Below, piece after piece: positions 44,567 through 53,598 of a stretch of DNA of 64,000 nucleotides. The position numbers and the translations under genes were made by a program. This DNA is from Dongia_A sp039808885 (GTDB lineage: Bacteria > Pseudomonadota > Alphaproteobacteria > Dongiales > Dongiaceae). How positions within the stretch are numbered: position 1 is the first letter of the stretch; each line of letters opens with the position of its first letter. The stretch spans positions 124,001 to 188,000 of the forward strand of contig JBDHTX010000001.1 in the NCBI GenBank assembly GCA_039808885.1, in the 5' to 3' direction. The notes under the pieces are model-generated. The model made no database searches, was not told where the DNA came from, and saw nothing but the letters and a program-made list of their open reading frames with translations.

Positions 44567-45433
44567 TCAGCGCGCCGAGGTTAACGCCGGCGTTAACCTG
44601 GTCAGCGGATCACCCTCGAAGCCCGGTTCCACCCGCTCCAGCGCACGGAAGAACAGCGCGAACAGCTCCGCCTGGGACGTGACCTTGAGCTTCGGATAGA
44701 TGCGCTTCAGGTGGTTGCGCGCCGTGTCGGGCGAGATGCTGAGCGCGCGGGCGATGGCCTTGGCCGAGTTGCCCTGCAGCAGCAGATGCACCACCTCGCG
44801 CTCGCGCTCGGTCAGGATCGAGGCGCCGAAATTCCGGTACGCCGCGCGCAGGCTGTCATGCAGCGCACCGGCCTTGCGCGCCACTGCGCCGCCCGACCGC
44901 GCGGCGTCGGCACCCATCCGCCGCAGCGCGTCGCGCACGATCGGCGCGGTGGCGCCCAGCCATGCGGCGTCGAGCTTGCTGAAGCGGACCTGGCTGCGCT
45001 GGCGGAGGATCGAGACATGGGCGCAGGTATCGGCATCGATCGCCGCCAGCATGCCCAGCTCGTCCTTGATCTCCAGCAGCCGGTAGTAGCTCGAGAAATA
45101 TTCGCTGCGCAGGAAGCCTTCCGGCGCCAGCTCGCTGAGCCGGAAGCAGCCTTCGCCGCGCCGGGCCAGGAAGTGGTTGTAGAAGGGATCCAGCAGATAC
45201 GGGCCCTCGTGATAGGCCGGGCTCGGCTCGCCCGCGACGCTGTAATACGGCACCATGGGAGCGGAATCCCGCCGCAGGATCGCCAGGAAGGCGGTGTCGA
45301 AATCGAGCACGACGCGCAGCGCCGCCACCAGCGCCTCGCCGATCGGCGCAGGCCCGCTGGCCGCGCCGACGCGCAGCACCGCCTCGTTCCAGGCGGCGAA
45401 ATCGGCTGCGGCGAAGCCTGCCCGCTGCTTCAT
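44567..45433 (-). CDS. LuxR-family transcriptional regulator
   Basis: 288 aa from ATG 45433; the frame is open further upstream but lacks a good start. The C-terminal LuxR helix-turn-helix reads LTEREREVVHLLLQG then AKAIARALSISPDTARNHLKRI. The N-terminal ~190 residues look like a GAF/autoinducer-like sensory region with no clear motif. It lies 85 nt upstream of the aminotransferase gene on the same strand, so it probably controls that gene. A perfect 22-bp palindrome lies in its last codons. Confidence 0.85.
   Translation of the reverse strand: MKQRAGFAAADFAAWNEAVLRVGAASGPAPIGEALVAALRVVLDFDTAFLAILRRDSAPMVPYYSVAGEPSPAYHEGPYLLDPFYNHFLARRGEGCFRLSELAPEGFLRSEYFSSYYRLLEIKDELGMLAAIDADTCAHVSILRQRSQVRFSKLDAAWLGATAPIVRDALRRMGADAARSGGAVARKAGALHDSLRAAYRNFGASILTEREREVVHLLLQGNSAKAIARALSISPDTARNHLKRIYPKLKVTSQAELFALFFRALERVEPGFEGDPLTRLTPALTSAR
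44578..44599. promoter_or_regulatory. Perfect 22-bp palindrome between LuxR regulator and aminotransferase genes
   Basis: 11-bp arms AGGTTAACGCC and complement with no spacer, inside the last codons of the LuxR gene and 97 nt before the aminotransferase start. A dimeric regulator site is likely; the LuxR protein itself is a candidate binder (inference). Confidence 0.5.
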
Positions 45434-45641
45434 GCGCTCTCGCTTCCCCCACGGAAGGCCGGCGGCGGCCGGCTGGTCCGCGGGCAGGATAGAGCGGAAC
45501 CGGGCGGCTGTCGCCACCGCCCGGAGCCGCGACCAAAATTTCACTTGCGTGGGGGGATCGTTTCCCGTAACTGCGGCGGCTGACGCGGCCAAGGCTGCGC
45601 ACCCGCGGATCGCGCAGGATCGGTCGCGTTCCCCTCAACCC

Positions 45642-45663
45642 CCGGTCAGGCCGCGCTGACCGG
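45642..45663. promoter_or_regulatory. Inverted repeat upstream of homospermidine synthase
   Basis: 8-bp arms CCGGTCAG and CTGACCGG around GCCGCG, 66 nt before ATG 45730. The remaining 45434-45729 region has no gene; it should hold divergent promoters for the LuxR gene and hss. Confidence 0.4.
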
Positions 45664-45729
45664 CCCCTGGTCACCCCACAGCATCGAAACAAAAGACGCG
45701 CTGCGGGGGGCAGTTCCGGAGGTTCCAGA

Positions 45730-47157
45730 ATGACGAAAAAGGTTCCCTACAGCGGCAGCATCCTGATGATCGGCTACGGCTCCGTCGGCCGCTGCACCAT
45801 GCCGCTGATCGAGAAGCACTTCGACATGCCGCTGTCGCGCGTGAACGTGGTGGACGGCCATGATCACACCGGCGACATCAAGCGCTTCATCGACAAGGGC
45901 GTGAACTATATCGTCCAGCCGATCGTACCGGCCAACCTGGAATCGACCCTCGGCAAGTATTGCAAGAAGGGCGATCTGGTCCTCAACCTTTCGGTCGAGG
46001 TGTCCTCGCTCGCCATCATCGAATGGTGCCAGAAGCACGGCGTGCTCTATATCGACACCTGCATCGAGCCGTGGGCGAACTACTACGACAACACCGAAAT
46101 CGCGGAAGAAGAGCGCACCAACTATTTCCTGCGCCATTCCGCGCTGGAGCTGGCGAAGAAGCTGCCGAAGAACGGCCCCTCCGCGCTGCTGACCCACGGC
46201 GCCAATCCGGGGCTTATCACCCATTTCATCAAGCAGGCGGTGCTCGACGTCGCCAAGTTCAGCGGCCTCGACGCCACCAAGCCGACCACGCGCGACGCCT
46301 GGGCCAGGCTGATGCAGGCGACCGGGACCAAGGTGATCCACGTTGCCGAGCACGACCTGCAGGTCACCAACGTGCCAAAGCGGCAGGGCGAGTTCTGCAA
46401 CACCTGGTCGATCGCCGGCTTTGTCGGCGAGGGCTGCCAGCCGGCCGAGCTGGGCTGGGGCACCCACGAGAAGCGCATGCCCGAGAACGGCGTGGAGCAC
46501 AAGGTCGGCTGCAAGGCGGCGATCTATCTGCGCCAGCCGGGCTGCATCACCGAGGTGCGCTCCTGGACGCCGAAAGGTGGCCCGATGATCAGCTTCCTGA
46601 TCACCCACGGCGAATCCATCTCCACCTCCGACTATTTCACCGTGCGCGACACCGCCGGCAAGCCGGTGTTCCGCCCGACCGTGCACTACGCCTATCACCC
46701 CTGCGACGACGCGGTGCTGTCGGTGCGCGAGTTCCAGATGAAGAACTTCGAGCTGCAGCCGAAGATCCGTCCGCTCAACGAAGAGATCGTCGACGGCATC
46801 GACGAGTTGGGCGCCCTGCTGATGGGCGATTTCGGCGCCTATTGGTACGGCTCGCAGCTGTCGATCCACGAGGCGCGGGAATTGCTGGGCCCCGACTACA
46901 ACGCCACCTCGATCCAGATCGCGGCACCGGTGCTGGCCGGCGCCATGTGGCTGATCGAGCATCCGGACCGCGGCATCGTCGAGCCGGAGGACCTGGATCA
47001 CGACTACGTGCTCGACATCTGCCGGCCCTATCTCGGTCCGGTGGTCGGCGTGCGCTCCGGCTGGACGCCGCTGCAGCATCGCAACGTGCTGTTCCCGGAG
47101 CCCAACCTGGACACCAGCGACCCCTGGCAGTTCGAGAACTTCCGCGTCCGACGGTAG
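45730..47157 (+). CDS. hss: Homospermidine synthase
   Basis: 475 aa, preceded by GGAGG at 45713-45717 region. The N-terminal Rossmann motif is MIGYGSVGRCTMPL, followed by DGHDHTGDIKRF and the active-site region THGANPGLITHFIK. It links two putrescines (or putrescine and spermidine) via NAD to form homospermidine, the main triamine in many alphaproteobacteria. It is divergent from the LuxR gene and stands as a single transcript, with a hairpin element after its stop. Confidence 0.95.
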   Translation: MTKKVPYSGSILMIGYGSVGRCTMPLIEKHFDMPLSRVNVVDGHDHTGDIKRFIDKGVNYIVQPIVPANLESTLGKYCKKGDLVLNLSVEVSSLAIIEWCQKHGVLYIDTCIEPWANYYDNTEIAEEERTNYFLRHSALELAKKLPKNGPSALLTHGANPGLITHFIKQAVLDVAKFSGLDATKPTTRDAWARLMQATGTKVIHVAEHDLQVTNVPKRQGEFCNTWSIAGFVGEGCQPAELGWGTHEKRMPENGVEHKVGCKAAIYLRQPGCITEVRSWTPKGGPMISFLITHGESISTSDYFTVRDTAGKPVFRPTVHYAYHPCDDAVLSVREFQMKNFELQPKIRPLNEEIVDGIDELGALLMGDFGAYWYGSQLSIHEARELLGPDYNATSIQIAAPVLAGAMWLIEHPDRGIVEPEDLDHDYVLDICRPYLGPVVGVRSGWTPLQHRNVLFPEPNLDTSDPWQFENFRVRR

Positions 47158-47175
47158 AAGCGAGCTTGTTCATCC

Positions 47176-47217
47176 GTCATCCCGGGCCGGCAGCGAAGCT
47201 GCACGACCCGGGATGAC
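47176..47217. repeat. Intergenic hairpin element after homospermidine synthase
   Basis: 11-bp outer arms GTCATCCCGGG and complement enclose an inner GCAGC-GAA-GCTGC hairpin. It lies between convergent genes and may act as a bidirectional terminator or be a REP-like unit. It differs from the three paired elements at 22579, 34038 and 61361. Confidence 0.75.
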
Positions 47218-47228
47218 AGTTCCAGGGA

Positions 47229-48338
47229 CTACGGCCAGACGATCGGCGGCAGCGTCATCAGCGAGGCCGGGCCGAAGCTCACCGTGCGGTTCTGCACCGA
47301 AAGGGCGAATTTCGCCTGCTTCTTGCCGTCCTCGCCCAGGCGCTCCAGCGCCTGCACGGTCGTGCGCGCGAGCAGCGCCCGGTCGGCCGGGATCAGCCCG
47401 TCCTTCAGCAGGATTTCGACGGCGTCGCTCAGCCCCGTCGTGGTCACGGTGCCGGCGCCCAGCAGCTGCAGGTCGCCGTCCAGCGCCAGGGTCGCCTCGC
47501 CGCTGGCGGTAAGCGGGCCCTGGGCGAAGCTGAAGCGCTTGACCTCGACATCGCCGCCGGCATCGCGCCACGCGGCCAGGATCTGCGTCAGCGACGGTGG
47601 CGGCGGCGGCGGCTGGGACTGGTCTAGCGCCTGCTCCAGCGGCGCCGCCAGGGGGCCCCGGATGGTGGCGTCGAGCGACGCCTGGTCGATCGGGTCCGCG
47701 GTCAGCAGGCGCGTGCCGTGCGGCAGCACGGCCCGGGACAGCTCCAGGGTGACGCGGGCGAAGGGCTGCGAATAATCGACGGGCGCCGTCTCCGGCATCG
47801 TGAGGCCCAGCGTGGCATGGCTGGCGGCGACGGCAAGGCCGCCCGGCAGCGCCGCGTCGGGCTGGTTGAGCTCCGCATGCACCTCGCTCGGGGCGCCATT
47901 CGGGTGGATCGAGAAATCGCCGGCGAGGCCGATGGTGGCGAGGCGCCATTGCCCCTGCTGCTGCAGCGTCTGGAGCCAGAGATTGTGCTCGCCGGCCGAG
48001 GCGAATCGGATGGTGCGGAGGTCCCAGGGCGATATCTCGGCGGCAAGGTCGCTGCCCTGCCAGGCGATCTCCGCGCCCGACTGGCGCAGGCGCAAGTTCG
48101 GCTGGCGGAAGGTGGCGCGGAAGGCGAAGGGAAAGCCGCCGATGCCGTCCCAGGCGAACTCCACCTGGTTGCCGAGCGAGCGCTGGTCGGCCGCCCAGGC
48201 CTCGATGCCGAGGGTCAGCTGCGCGGCGACATAGCGCCAATAGCCGTAATAGGCGGCCCCCAGGGCGCAGAGACCGAGGAAGCCCGCGAACAGCAGGCGC
48301 TTGCGGAGCGGCGTCAGCCAGGCAGGGTGATTGTGCAT
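47229..48338 (-). CDS. DUF2125 domain-containing protein, membrane-anchored
   Basis: 369 aa from ATG 48338; ATG 48368 is in frame. A basic N-terminus (LTPLRKRLL) precedes one membrane helix (about 14-34), then a long domain matching DUF2125, with the early motif VEFAWDGIGGFPFAFRATF. The family is common in alphaproteobacteria and is predicted periplasmic or membrane-facing; its function is unknown. It is divergent from the transporter gene over 75 nt. Confidence 0.83.
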   Translation of the reverse strand: MHNHPAWLTPLRKRLLFAGFLGLCALGAAYYGYWRYVAAQLTLGIEAWAADQRSLGNQVEFAWDGIGGFPFAFRATFRQPNLRLRQSGAEIAWQGSDLAAEISPWDLRTIRFASAGEHNLWLQTLQQQGQWRLATIGLAGDFSIHPNGAPSEVHAELNQPDAALPGGLAVAASHATLGLTMPETAPVDYSQPFARVTLELSRAVLPHGTRLLTADPIDQASLDATIRGPLAAPLEQALDQSQPPPPPPSLTQILAAWRDAGGDVEVKRFSFAQGPLTASGEATLALDGDLQLLGAGTVTTTGLSDAVEILLKDGLIPADRALLARTTVQALERLGEDGKKQAKFALSVQNRTVSFGPASLMTLPPIVWP

Positions 48339-48413
48339 GCGGGCGGCGGTTGTTATCTTGCGGCGCATTGCTACGGGCATTGATGCCGCAAAGTCCAGCG
48401 AAAACAATCGCAT

Positions 48414-49370
48414 ATGACCCCCGATTCCGCCGCTGACCGGCGCCCGGCGACGCCCGCCGCCGGGCCGGGAAATCCCACGCCGCCGCAACCGGCCCCGGAT
48501 TCCACCGCCATCGCTCTGCTGGCCCGGACGGCGCCCGGCATTTTCGTGCTGCTCTGGGCGACCGGTTTCCTGATCGCCAAGCTGGGCATTCCCTATGCCC
48601 AACCGCTCACCATGCTGAGCCTGCGCTTCGTCCTGGCGGCGGCGATGATGCTGGGCGTCGCAATCGTCTGCCGCGCGCCCTGGCCGCGCTCCTGGCGCCG
48701 TCTCGGCCACATCGCCATGATCGGCGTGCTGCTGCACGCGCTCTATCTCGGCGGCTGCTATGCCGCGATCTATGCCGGCATGCCGGCGGGGATGATGGCG
48801 CTGATCGCCGGCTTCCAGCCGATCGTGACGGCGGCCTTTGCCGGGCCGCTGCTGGGCGAGCGCATGGGCCGCCGGCAATGGGCCGGCATCGCGCTCGGCT
48901 TCCTCGGCCTGCTGCTGGTGCTGTGGGACCGCATCGTCATCGATCTCGGCCACCCGCTGGCGCTCGTCATGGCCCTGCTTTCGCTCATCGGCATCACCTC
49001 CGCGACCATCTATCAGAAGCGCTTCTGCCCCAGCTTCGACCTGCGCTCGGGCGCGGCGATCCAGTACATCGCCGCCTCGCTGGTGATCGTGCCATCGGCC
49101 TGGTGGTTCGGCTTCGGCGCGGTCGATTGGGCGCCAACCTTCCTTTTCGCGCTGGCCTGGATGGTGATCGTGTTGTCCGGGGTCTCCATCGCATTGCTGA
49201 CCTGGATGATCTCGCGCGGCGCCGCGTCGAAGGTCGCCAGCCTGTTCTATCTGACGCCGCCCCTGGCGGCGGTCGGCAGCTATTTCTGGTTCGACGAGGT
49301 GCTCTCGCCGCTCGCCATCGCCGGCATGGTGGTGATCGTCGCCGGCCTCTATCTGCTGAACCGCAAATGA
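48414..49370 (+). CDS. DMT-superfamily (EamA) transporter
   Basis: 318 aa. After a Pro-rich cytoplasmic leader come about ten hydrophobic helices in two EamA repeats (LLWATGFLIAKLG and later WMISRGAASKVASLFYLTPP). It probably exports a metabolite; the substrate is unknown. Its stop overlaps the start of the cyclotransferase gene (ATGA), so the two are co-translated. Confidence 0.88.
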   Translation: MTPDSAADRRPATPAAGPGNPTPPQPAPDSTAIALLARTAPGIFVLLWATGFLIAKLGIPYAQPLTMLSLRFVLAAAMMLGVAIVCRAPWPRSWRRLGHIAMIGVLLHALYLGGCYAAIYAGMPAGMMALIAGFQPIVTAAFAGPLLGERMGRRQWAGIALGFLGLLLVLWDRIVIDLGHPLALVMALLSLIGITSATIYQKRFCPSFDLRSGAAIQYIAASLVIVPSAWWFGFGAVDWAPTFLFALAWMVIVLSGVSIALLTWMISRGAASKVASLFYLTPPLAAVGSYFWFDEVLSPLAIAGMVVIVAGLYLLNRK

Positions 49371-49951
49371 GCCTCAGCGAAGCCGAGAAGAGACTGATCG
49401 AAAGCCGCCGGGTGGTGCCGGAGGCCGGCAAGGATTTCTTCGTCTTCGCCTATGGCTCGCTGATGTGGCGGCCGGACTTCCCCTTCGCCGAGATCGAGCC
49501 GGCTGTGCTGCACGGCTATCACCGCGCTTTCTGCATCACCTCCACGCATTACCGCGGCAGCGTCGAGCGGCCGGGCCTGGTGCTCGGCCTCGACCGCGGC
49601 GGCAAATGCGTCGGCCGCCTCTACCGCGTCGAGCCGCGCCACGCGGCGGAGGTCGCGCAATACCTGCATGAGCGCGAATTGGTGACCGGCTGCTACGTGC
49701 CGAAACAGGTGACGCTGCGCCTGTCGGAAGGCCGCCGGCAGCAGGGCATCGCCTATGTCGCCGACCGCGCGCACTATCAATACGCCGGCAAGCTCAGCGA
49801 CGAACAGGTGGCGGAGATCATCCGGCATGCCACCGGCGTGGTCGGCAGCAACCGCGAATACCTGCGCAACACCGTGCGGCACCTGGATGAGCTGGGCATC
49901 GGCGAGGGCCGCCTGCATCGCATCCTGCGCTTGCTGGAAGTCCCAGGATAG
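49367..49951 (+). CDS. Gamma-glutamylcyclotransferase (ChaC family)
   Basis: 194 aa from ATG 49367, overlapping the previous stop by 4 nt. The YGSL motif appears as FAYGSLMWRP near residue 28, and the catalytic Glu in HERELVTGCY. ChaC enzymes release 5-oxoproline from gamma-glutamyl compounds, mainly glutathione. The downstream PuuB-like gene may hint at gamma-glutamylated amines, but glutathione turnover is the safer reading. Confidence 0.9.
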   Translation: MSLSEAEKRLIESRRVVPEAGKDFFVFAYGSLMWRPDFPFAEIEPAVLHGYHRAFCITSTHYRGSVERPGLVLGLDRGGKCVGRLYRVEPRHAAEVAQYLHERELVTGCYVPKQVTLRLSEGRRQQGIAYVADRAHYQYAGKLSDEQVAEIIRHATGVVGSNREYLRNTVRHLDELGIGEGRLHRILRLLEVPG

Positions 49952-50061
49952 GCAGCCGATCCGCCCGGTGGCCTTGGCAACGCCGTCGCGCCTCGCCTAT
50001 CTTGGGCCCTTCCCGGCCGCATCCCGCCGCATCGCAAATCCTGGAACGACCCCCGCCAATC

Positions 50062-51342
50062 ATGACTGCCCGCGACCACGCCAATTCGTACTACGCCGCC
50101 ACCGCCCTGCCCTTTGCCCCGCTGCCGGCGCTGCAGGGCGAGGTCAAGGCCGACGTCGCGGTGATCGGCGGCGGCTATACCGGCCTGTCGGCGGCGCTGA
50201 ACCTGGCCGAGCGCGGCTATCAGGTGGCGCTGATCGAGCAGGCGCGGATCGGCTGGGGCGCCTCGGGGCGCAATGGCGGGCAGATCAACACCGGCCTGCG
50301 CAAGGGGCCGCAGGAGCTGATCGCCAGATACGGGCGCGACCAGGCCAAGGCGCTGTTCGCGCTGGCCGAGGAAGCGCGCGACACCATCCGCGAGCGCGTG
50401 GAGCGGCACCGCATCCGCTGCGACTACAAGTCCGGCTCGCTCTATGTCGCGCACCGGCCTTCCGACGCCGCCTGGATGCCGGAGGAGGTCGAAGCGCTGA
50501 AGCGCGAATTCGGCTATGCCAAGGCGCGCTACATCCCGCCGCACGAGCTCCGCGACCATATCGGCAGCGATGCCTTCTTCGGCGCCATTTCGGACTGGGG
50601 CGCCGGGCATCTGCATCCGCTGAACTATGCCATTGGCCTCGCCCGCACGGCGCTGGAGGCCGGCGCCACCCTGTTCGAGCAGACGGCGGCGACGAAACTC
50701 GAGGAGACTGCCGAGGGCGTCACCGTCACCACCGAGCACGGCGCGATCAAGGCGCGCTACGCGGTGGTCGGCTGCAACGGCTATCTGGGCGACCTGGAAC
50801 CGCGCATCGCCGGGCGCATCATGCCGATCGCCAATTTCATCATCGCCACCGAGCCGCTGAGCGAGGCGGAAGCCAATTCGCTCATCCCGCACGACGTCTG
50901 CGTCTGCGACACGCGCTTCGTGGTGAACTATTTCCGCCTCTCGGCCGATCGCCGCATGTTGTGGGGCGGCGGCGAGAAATACACCGCGGCGCCGCCGGCG
51001 GATATCCCGGCCTTCGTGCGGCCGCACATGCTGAAGGTCTTTCCGCAGCTGGCGGAGAAGCGCATCGACTATGGCTGGTCGGGGATGCTGGCCATCACCA
51101 TGAGCCGGCTGCCCAATCTGGGCCGCATCGGCAACGTGTTCTACGCCCAGGGCTATTCCGGCCAGGGCGTTGCCATGGCCGGCCTGGCCGGCAAGCTGAT
51201 CGCCGAGGCGCTCGGCGGCACCGCGGAGCGCTTCGACACCTTCGCCCGGCTGCCGCACCGGACCTTCCCCGGCGGCACCGCTTTCCGCCACCCGCTGCTG
51301 GTGCTGGCGATGCTGTACTACGCGCTGCGCGACAGGCTATGA
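50062..51342 (+). CDS. FAD-dependent oxidoreductase, gamma-glutamylputrescine oxidase-like (PuuB type)
   Basis: A 426-aa DAO-family enzyme. The FAD fold is VAVIGGGYTGLSAALNLAERG near residue 33, followed by the PuuB-like GWGASGRNGGQINTGLR. The C-terminal YAQGYSGQGVAMAGLAG binds FAD. Substrate is an amine such as gamma-glutamylputrescine or a related amino compound. Context (homospermidine synthase, class III aminotransferase) supports polyamine use; the partner PuuA is absent. It starts at ATG 50062, 110 nt after the cyclotransferase gene. Confidence 0.87.
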   Translation: MTARDHANSYYAATALPFAPLPALQGEVKADVAVIGGGYTGLSAALNLAERGYQVALIEQARIGWGASGRNGGQINTGLRKGPQELIARYGRDQAKALFALAEEARDTIRERVERHRIRCDYKSGSLYVAHRPSDAAWMPEEVEALKREFGYAKARYIPPHELRDHIGSDAFFGAISDWGAGHLHPLNYAIGLARTALEAGATLFEQTAATKLEETAEGVTVTTEHGAIKARYAVVGCNGYLGDLEPRIAGRIMPIANFIIATEPLSEAEANSLIPHDVCVCDTRFVVNYFRLSADRRMLWGGGEKYTAAPPADIPAFVRPHMLKVFPQLAEKRIDYGWSGMLAITMSRLPNLGRIGNVFYAQGYSGQGVAMAGLAGKLIAEALGGTAERFDTFARLPHRTFPGGTAFRHPLLVLAMLYYALRDRL

Positions 51343-51387
51343 TCCGGCGGCGCCTATGATTCAGCGCCGCCTATGATTCAACGCTGG
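51337..51387. repeat. Three-copy 17-bp degenerate tandem repeat across two convergent gene ends
   Basis: Three units starting CTATGAT(C/T)C at 51337, 51354 and 51371. The first covers the stop of the PuuB-like gene, the third the stop of the DUF2167 gene. Probably a small duplication at the gene junction. Confidence 0.75.
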
Positions 51388-52273
51388 CGCCGCCGAACAG
51401 CTTGCGGGCGAACTTGGCGATGGCGCCGCCGGCCACCAGCACGCTGGGAATGATGATCTTCTTTCCGGCGACCAAAGAGCCGATCAGCACGGCGAGCAGG
51501 CCCTTGCCGAATTTCGCCCCGAGCGCCACGGCGATCATGCCGCCGATGCCAAAGGCGGCGACGCGGTCGCCCTCCTGGAAGTCGCCGTAGCGATACCCCT
51601 TGTCGAAGGAATAGCTGGAGAGCGCCTGTTTCAGCAGCGCCGGCCGGCTGCCTTGCGTCTGGAAGGTGCTGATCGGCCCGGCCCAGGTGAACTGCGCGTA
51701 GCCCGACCGGCCGAGGCGCAGCGCCATGGCGTTGGCCCAGCTTCCGTCCTTGTCCTTGAGCTCGATCGCGTAGGTTACCGTCCTGGTTGCTGTGTCATAC
51801 TCCGGCGGCTGCAGCCAGCCGATGACCTCCATCGGCGCCATGCCATTGGCGATGCGCTCCTCGTTGGAGGCCTCGGTGCCGTCGCGGTACTGCTGCAGCA
51901 ACTCGTCCGCGTCGACATCGGCCCAGTCGCCGTCACTGACATAGCCCTCGTCATGCCACTCGATATAGACGTCGGCCTTGCTGTTCGCGGTGTCGTAGCT
52001 GAGGACGATTTCGGTATCGGGGAACTCGACGCCGCTGGCGAGCCAGCTGTAGCGCCGCGCATCCGCTCCCTGCAGCAGCGCGAAGCCCGAGCGCAGCTTG
52101 AACGTGGCATGCGAGGCCGGCAGCTGGTACGCACCGGTCTCCAGGCGCCAGTCGAGCGACTGATAGGCCTGGTTCAGTTCCTCTTGCGTCGCGGGATAGG
52201 AGTCCGCCAGCGTCACGGGGGACGCGGCAGTCAGGCCCAGCAGCACCAGGGCGATTGCGGCGGCGCGGCGCAT
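51371..52273 (-). CDS. DUF2167 domain-containing membrane protein
   Basis: 300 aa. A signal peptide (ALVLLGLTAASPVTLADS) precedes a DUF2167 region (ASHATFKLRSGFALLQGADA, then VIGWLQPPEYDTATRTVTYA), and a C-terminal hydrophobic stretch (about residues 240-285) anchors it in the membrane. The function is not known. It is convergent with the PuuB-like gene, the two ends separated by a small tandem repeat. Confidence 0.8.
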   Translation of the reverse strand: MRRAAAIALVLLGLTAASPVTLADSYPATQEELNQAYQSLDWRLETGAYQLPASHATFKLRSGFALLQGADARRYSWLASGVEFPDTEIVLSYDTANSKADVYIEWHDEGYVSDGDWADVDADELLQQYRDGTEASNEERIANGMAPMEVIGWLQPPEYDTATRTVTYAIELKDKDGSWANAMALRLGRSGYAQFTWAGPISTFQTQGSRPALLKQALSSYSFDKGYRYGDFQEGDRVAAFGIGGMIAVALGAKFGKGLLAVLIGSLVAGKKIIIPSVLVAGGAIAKFARKLFGGASVES

Positions 52274-52346
52274 GCGACCCCCTCCTTCATCGGATCGCAG
52301 ATCGTCCCAGACGCCGGTAAAGAAATGCTTGCCCCCGCAGCTCCGC

Positions 52347-52619
52347 TCAGCCGCGCCTGGAAGTGCCGGATTCCGCAGCGTTTTTCAGCTTGTCCGTGAC
52401 CCCCGCCGGAAGCCGGTTCCAAACGCAATCGCGCAGGGCGCCCTCCAGCGCATAGAGCATGTTCAGGCTGACCTGGCGGGGAAAGGCATGCTTCAGCCGG
52501 CGATAGGCGGCGACGGCGCCCAGCACCCGCAAGGCGGCGGCATCGGCAATGTCGACTTCGCGCAATTGGCGGGCGCTGGCGGGCCCGATATTCTTCAGCG
52601 TCGTGAGATCATCCTTCAT
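52347..52619 (-). CDS. TfoX/Sxy C-terminal domain protein
   Basis: 90 aa matching only the C-terminal domain of TfoX/Sxy: LKNIGPASARQLREVDI near the start and LNMLYALEGALRDCVW in the middle. These stand-alone domains are helix-hairpin-helix-like; a role in competence is not implied. It lies divergently 28 nt from the PanE-like gene. Confidence 0.87.
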   Translation of the reverse strand: MKDDLTTLKNIGPASARQLREVDIADAAALRVLGAVAAYRRLKHAFPRQVSLNMLYALEGALRDCVWNRLPAGVTDKLKNAAESGTSRRG

Positions 52620-52647
52620 ACTTTGACCATATGCGGAGACACATCCC

Positions 52648-53598
52648 GTGAGAATCCTTGTCCTGGGCGCCGGCGGCGTCGGCGGCTATTTCGGCGGCCG
52701 CCTGATCCAATCCGGCGCCGACGTGACGTTCCTGGTCCGCGCGGGCCGTGCGCGGCAATTGGCCGAGCATGGCCTGGTGATCAAGAGCCCGGTCGGCGAT
52801 GCCGTGCTGAAGGTCGCGACCCTGACCGCCGCCGACCCTGGGCAAGGGTTCGACGTCATCCTGCTCACCTGCAAATCCTATGACCTCGCCGCCGCCATGG
52901 ACAGCATCGCGCCGCATGTGGCGGCGGGGAACGGCCTGGTTCTGCCGCTGCTGAACGGCATGGCCCATATCGACACCTTGCGCGCCCGCTTCGGCGCCGA
53001 CCGGGTGCTGGGCGGCCTGTGCGGGATCTTTGGCACCCTGTCGCCGGAAGGCGTGGTGGTGCAGATGGCGGGATTGCCGCCGCGCATCGGCTTCGGCCGC
53101 TTCCAGGACCAGGTCGAACGGGGTGTGCTCGACCAGCCGACCGGCGCGATCGAGCGTGTTTTCGCCGCCGCCAACTTCGCCAGCGCCCGGGTCGAGCCGA
53201 TCGAGCGCGGCCTGTGGGACAAATGGGTGGTGCTGGCGGCGCTGGCGGGCGGCACCTGCCTGATGCGCGGCAGCATCGGCGCGATCGCTTCCGGCGACGA
53301 CGGCGTCGCGATCATGGAAGAGATCCTGGCGGAAACCACCGCGGTGGCGCGCGCCGCCGGCTATGCGCCGGGCGAGCAGCGCCTCGGCGCGGCACGCGGC
53401 ATCCTGACCGACCGGAATTCCGACGCCACCGCCTCGATGCTGCGCGACATCCAGCGCGGCGGCCCGACCGAAGGCGCCCACATCATCGGCGATCTGCTGC
53501 GCCGCGCCCGCGTCTTCGGCCTCGCCACACCGCTGCTGCGCCTCGCCAACGCGCATCTGCAGACCTACGAGGCGGAGCGGAAGAAGGCGGCGGGCTGA
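52648..53598 (+). CDS. Ketopantoate reductase family protein (PanE/ApbA-like)
   Basis: 316 aa from GTG 52648 with GGAG nine bases upstream. The NADP fold is ILVLGAGGVGGYFGGRL; the catalytic Lys lies in LLTCKSYDL, and KWVVLAALAG occurs in the helical C-terminal domain. It may reduce 2-dehydropantoate to pantoate for CoA synthesis, but many alphaproteobacteria carry several paralogues of unknown substrate, so panE is not assigned. It is convergent with, and immediately adjacent to, the methyltransferase gene. Confidence 0.87.
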   Translation: MRILVLGAGGVGGYFGGRLIQSGADVTFLVRAGRARQLAEHGLVIKSPVGDAVLKVATLTAADPGQGFDVILLTCKSYDLAAAMDSIAPHVAAGNGLVLPLLNGMAHIDTLRARFGADRVLGGLCGIFGTLSPEGVVVQMAGLPPRIGFGRFQDQVERGVLDQPTGAIERVFAAANFASARVEPIERGLWDKWVVLAALAGGTCLMRGSIGAIASGDDGVAIMEEILAETTAVARAAGYAPGEQRLGAARGILTDRNSDATASMLRDIQRGGPTEGAHIIGDLLRRARVFGLATPLLRLANAHLQTYEAERKKAAG

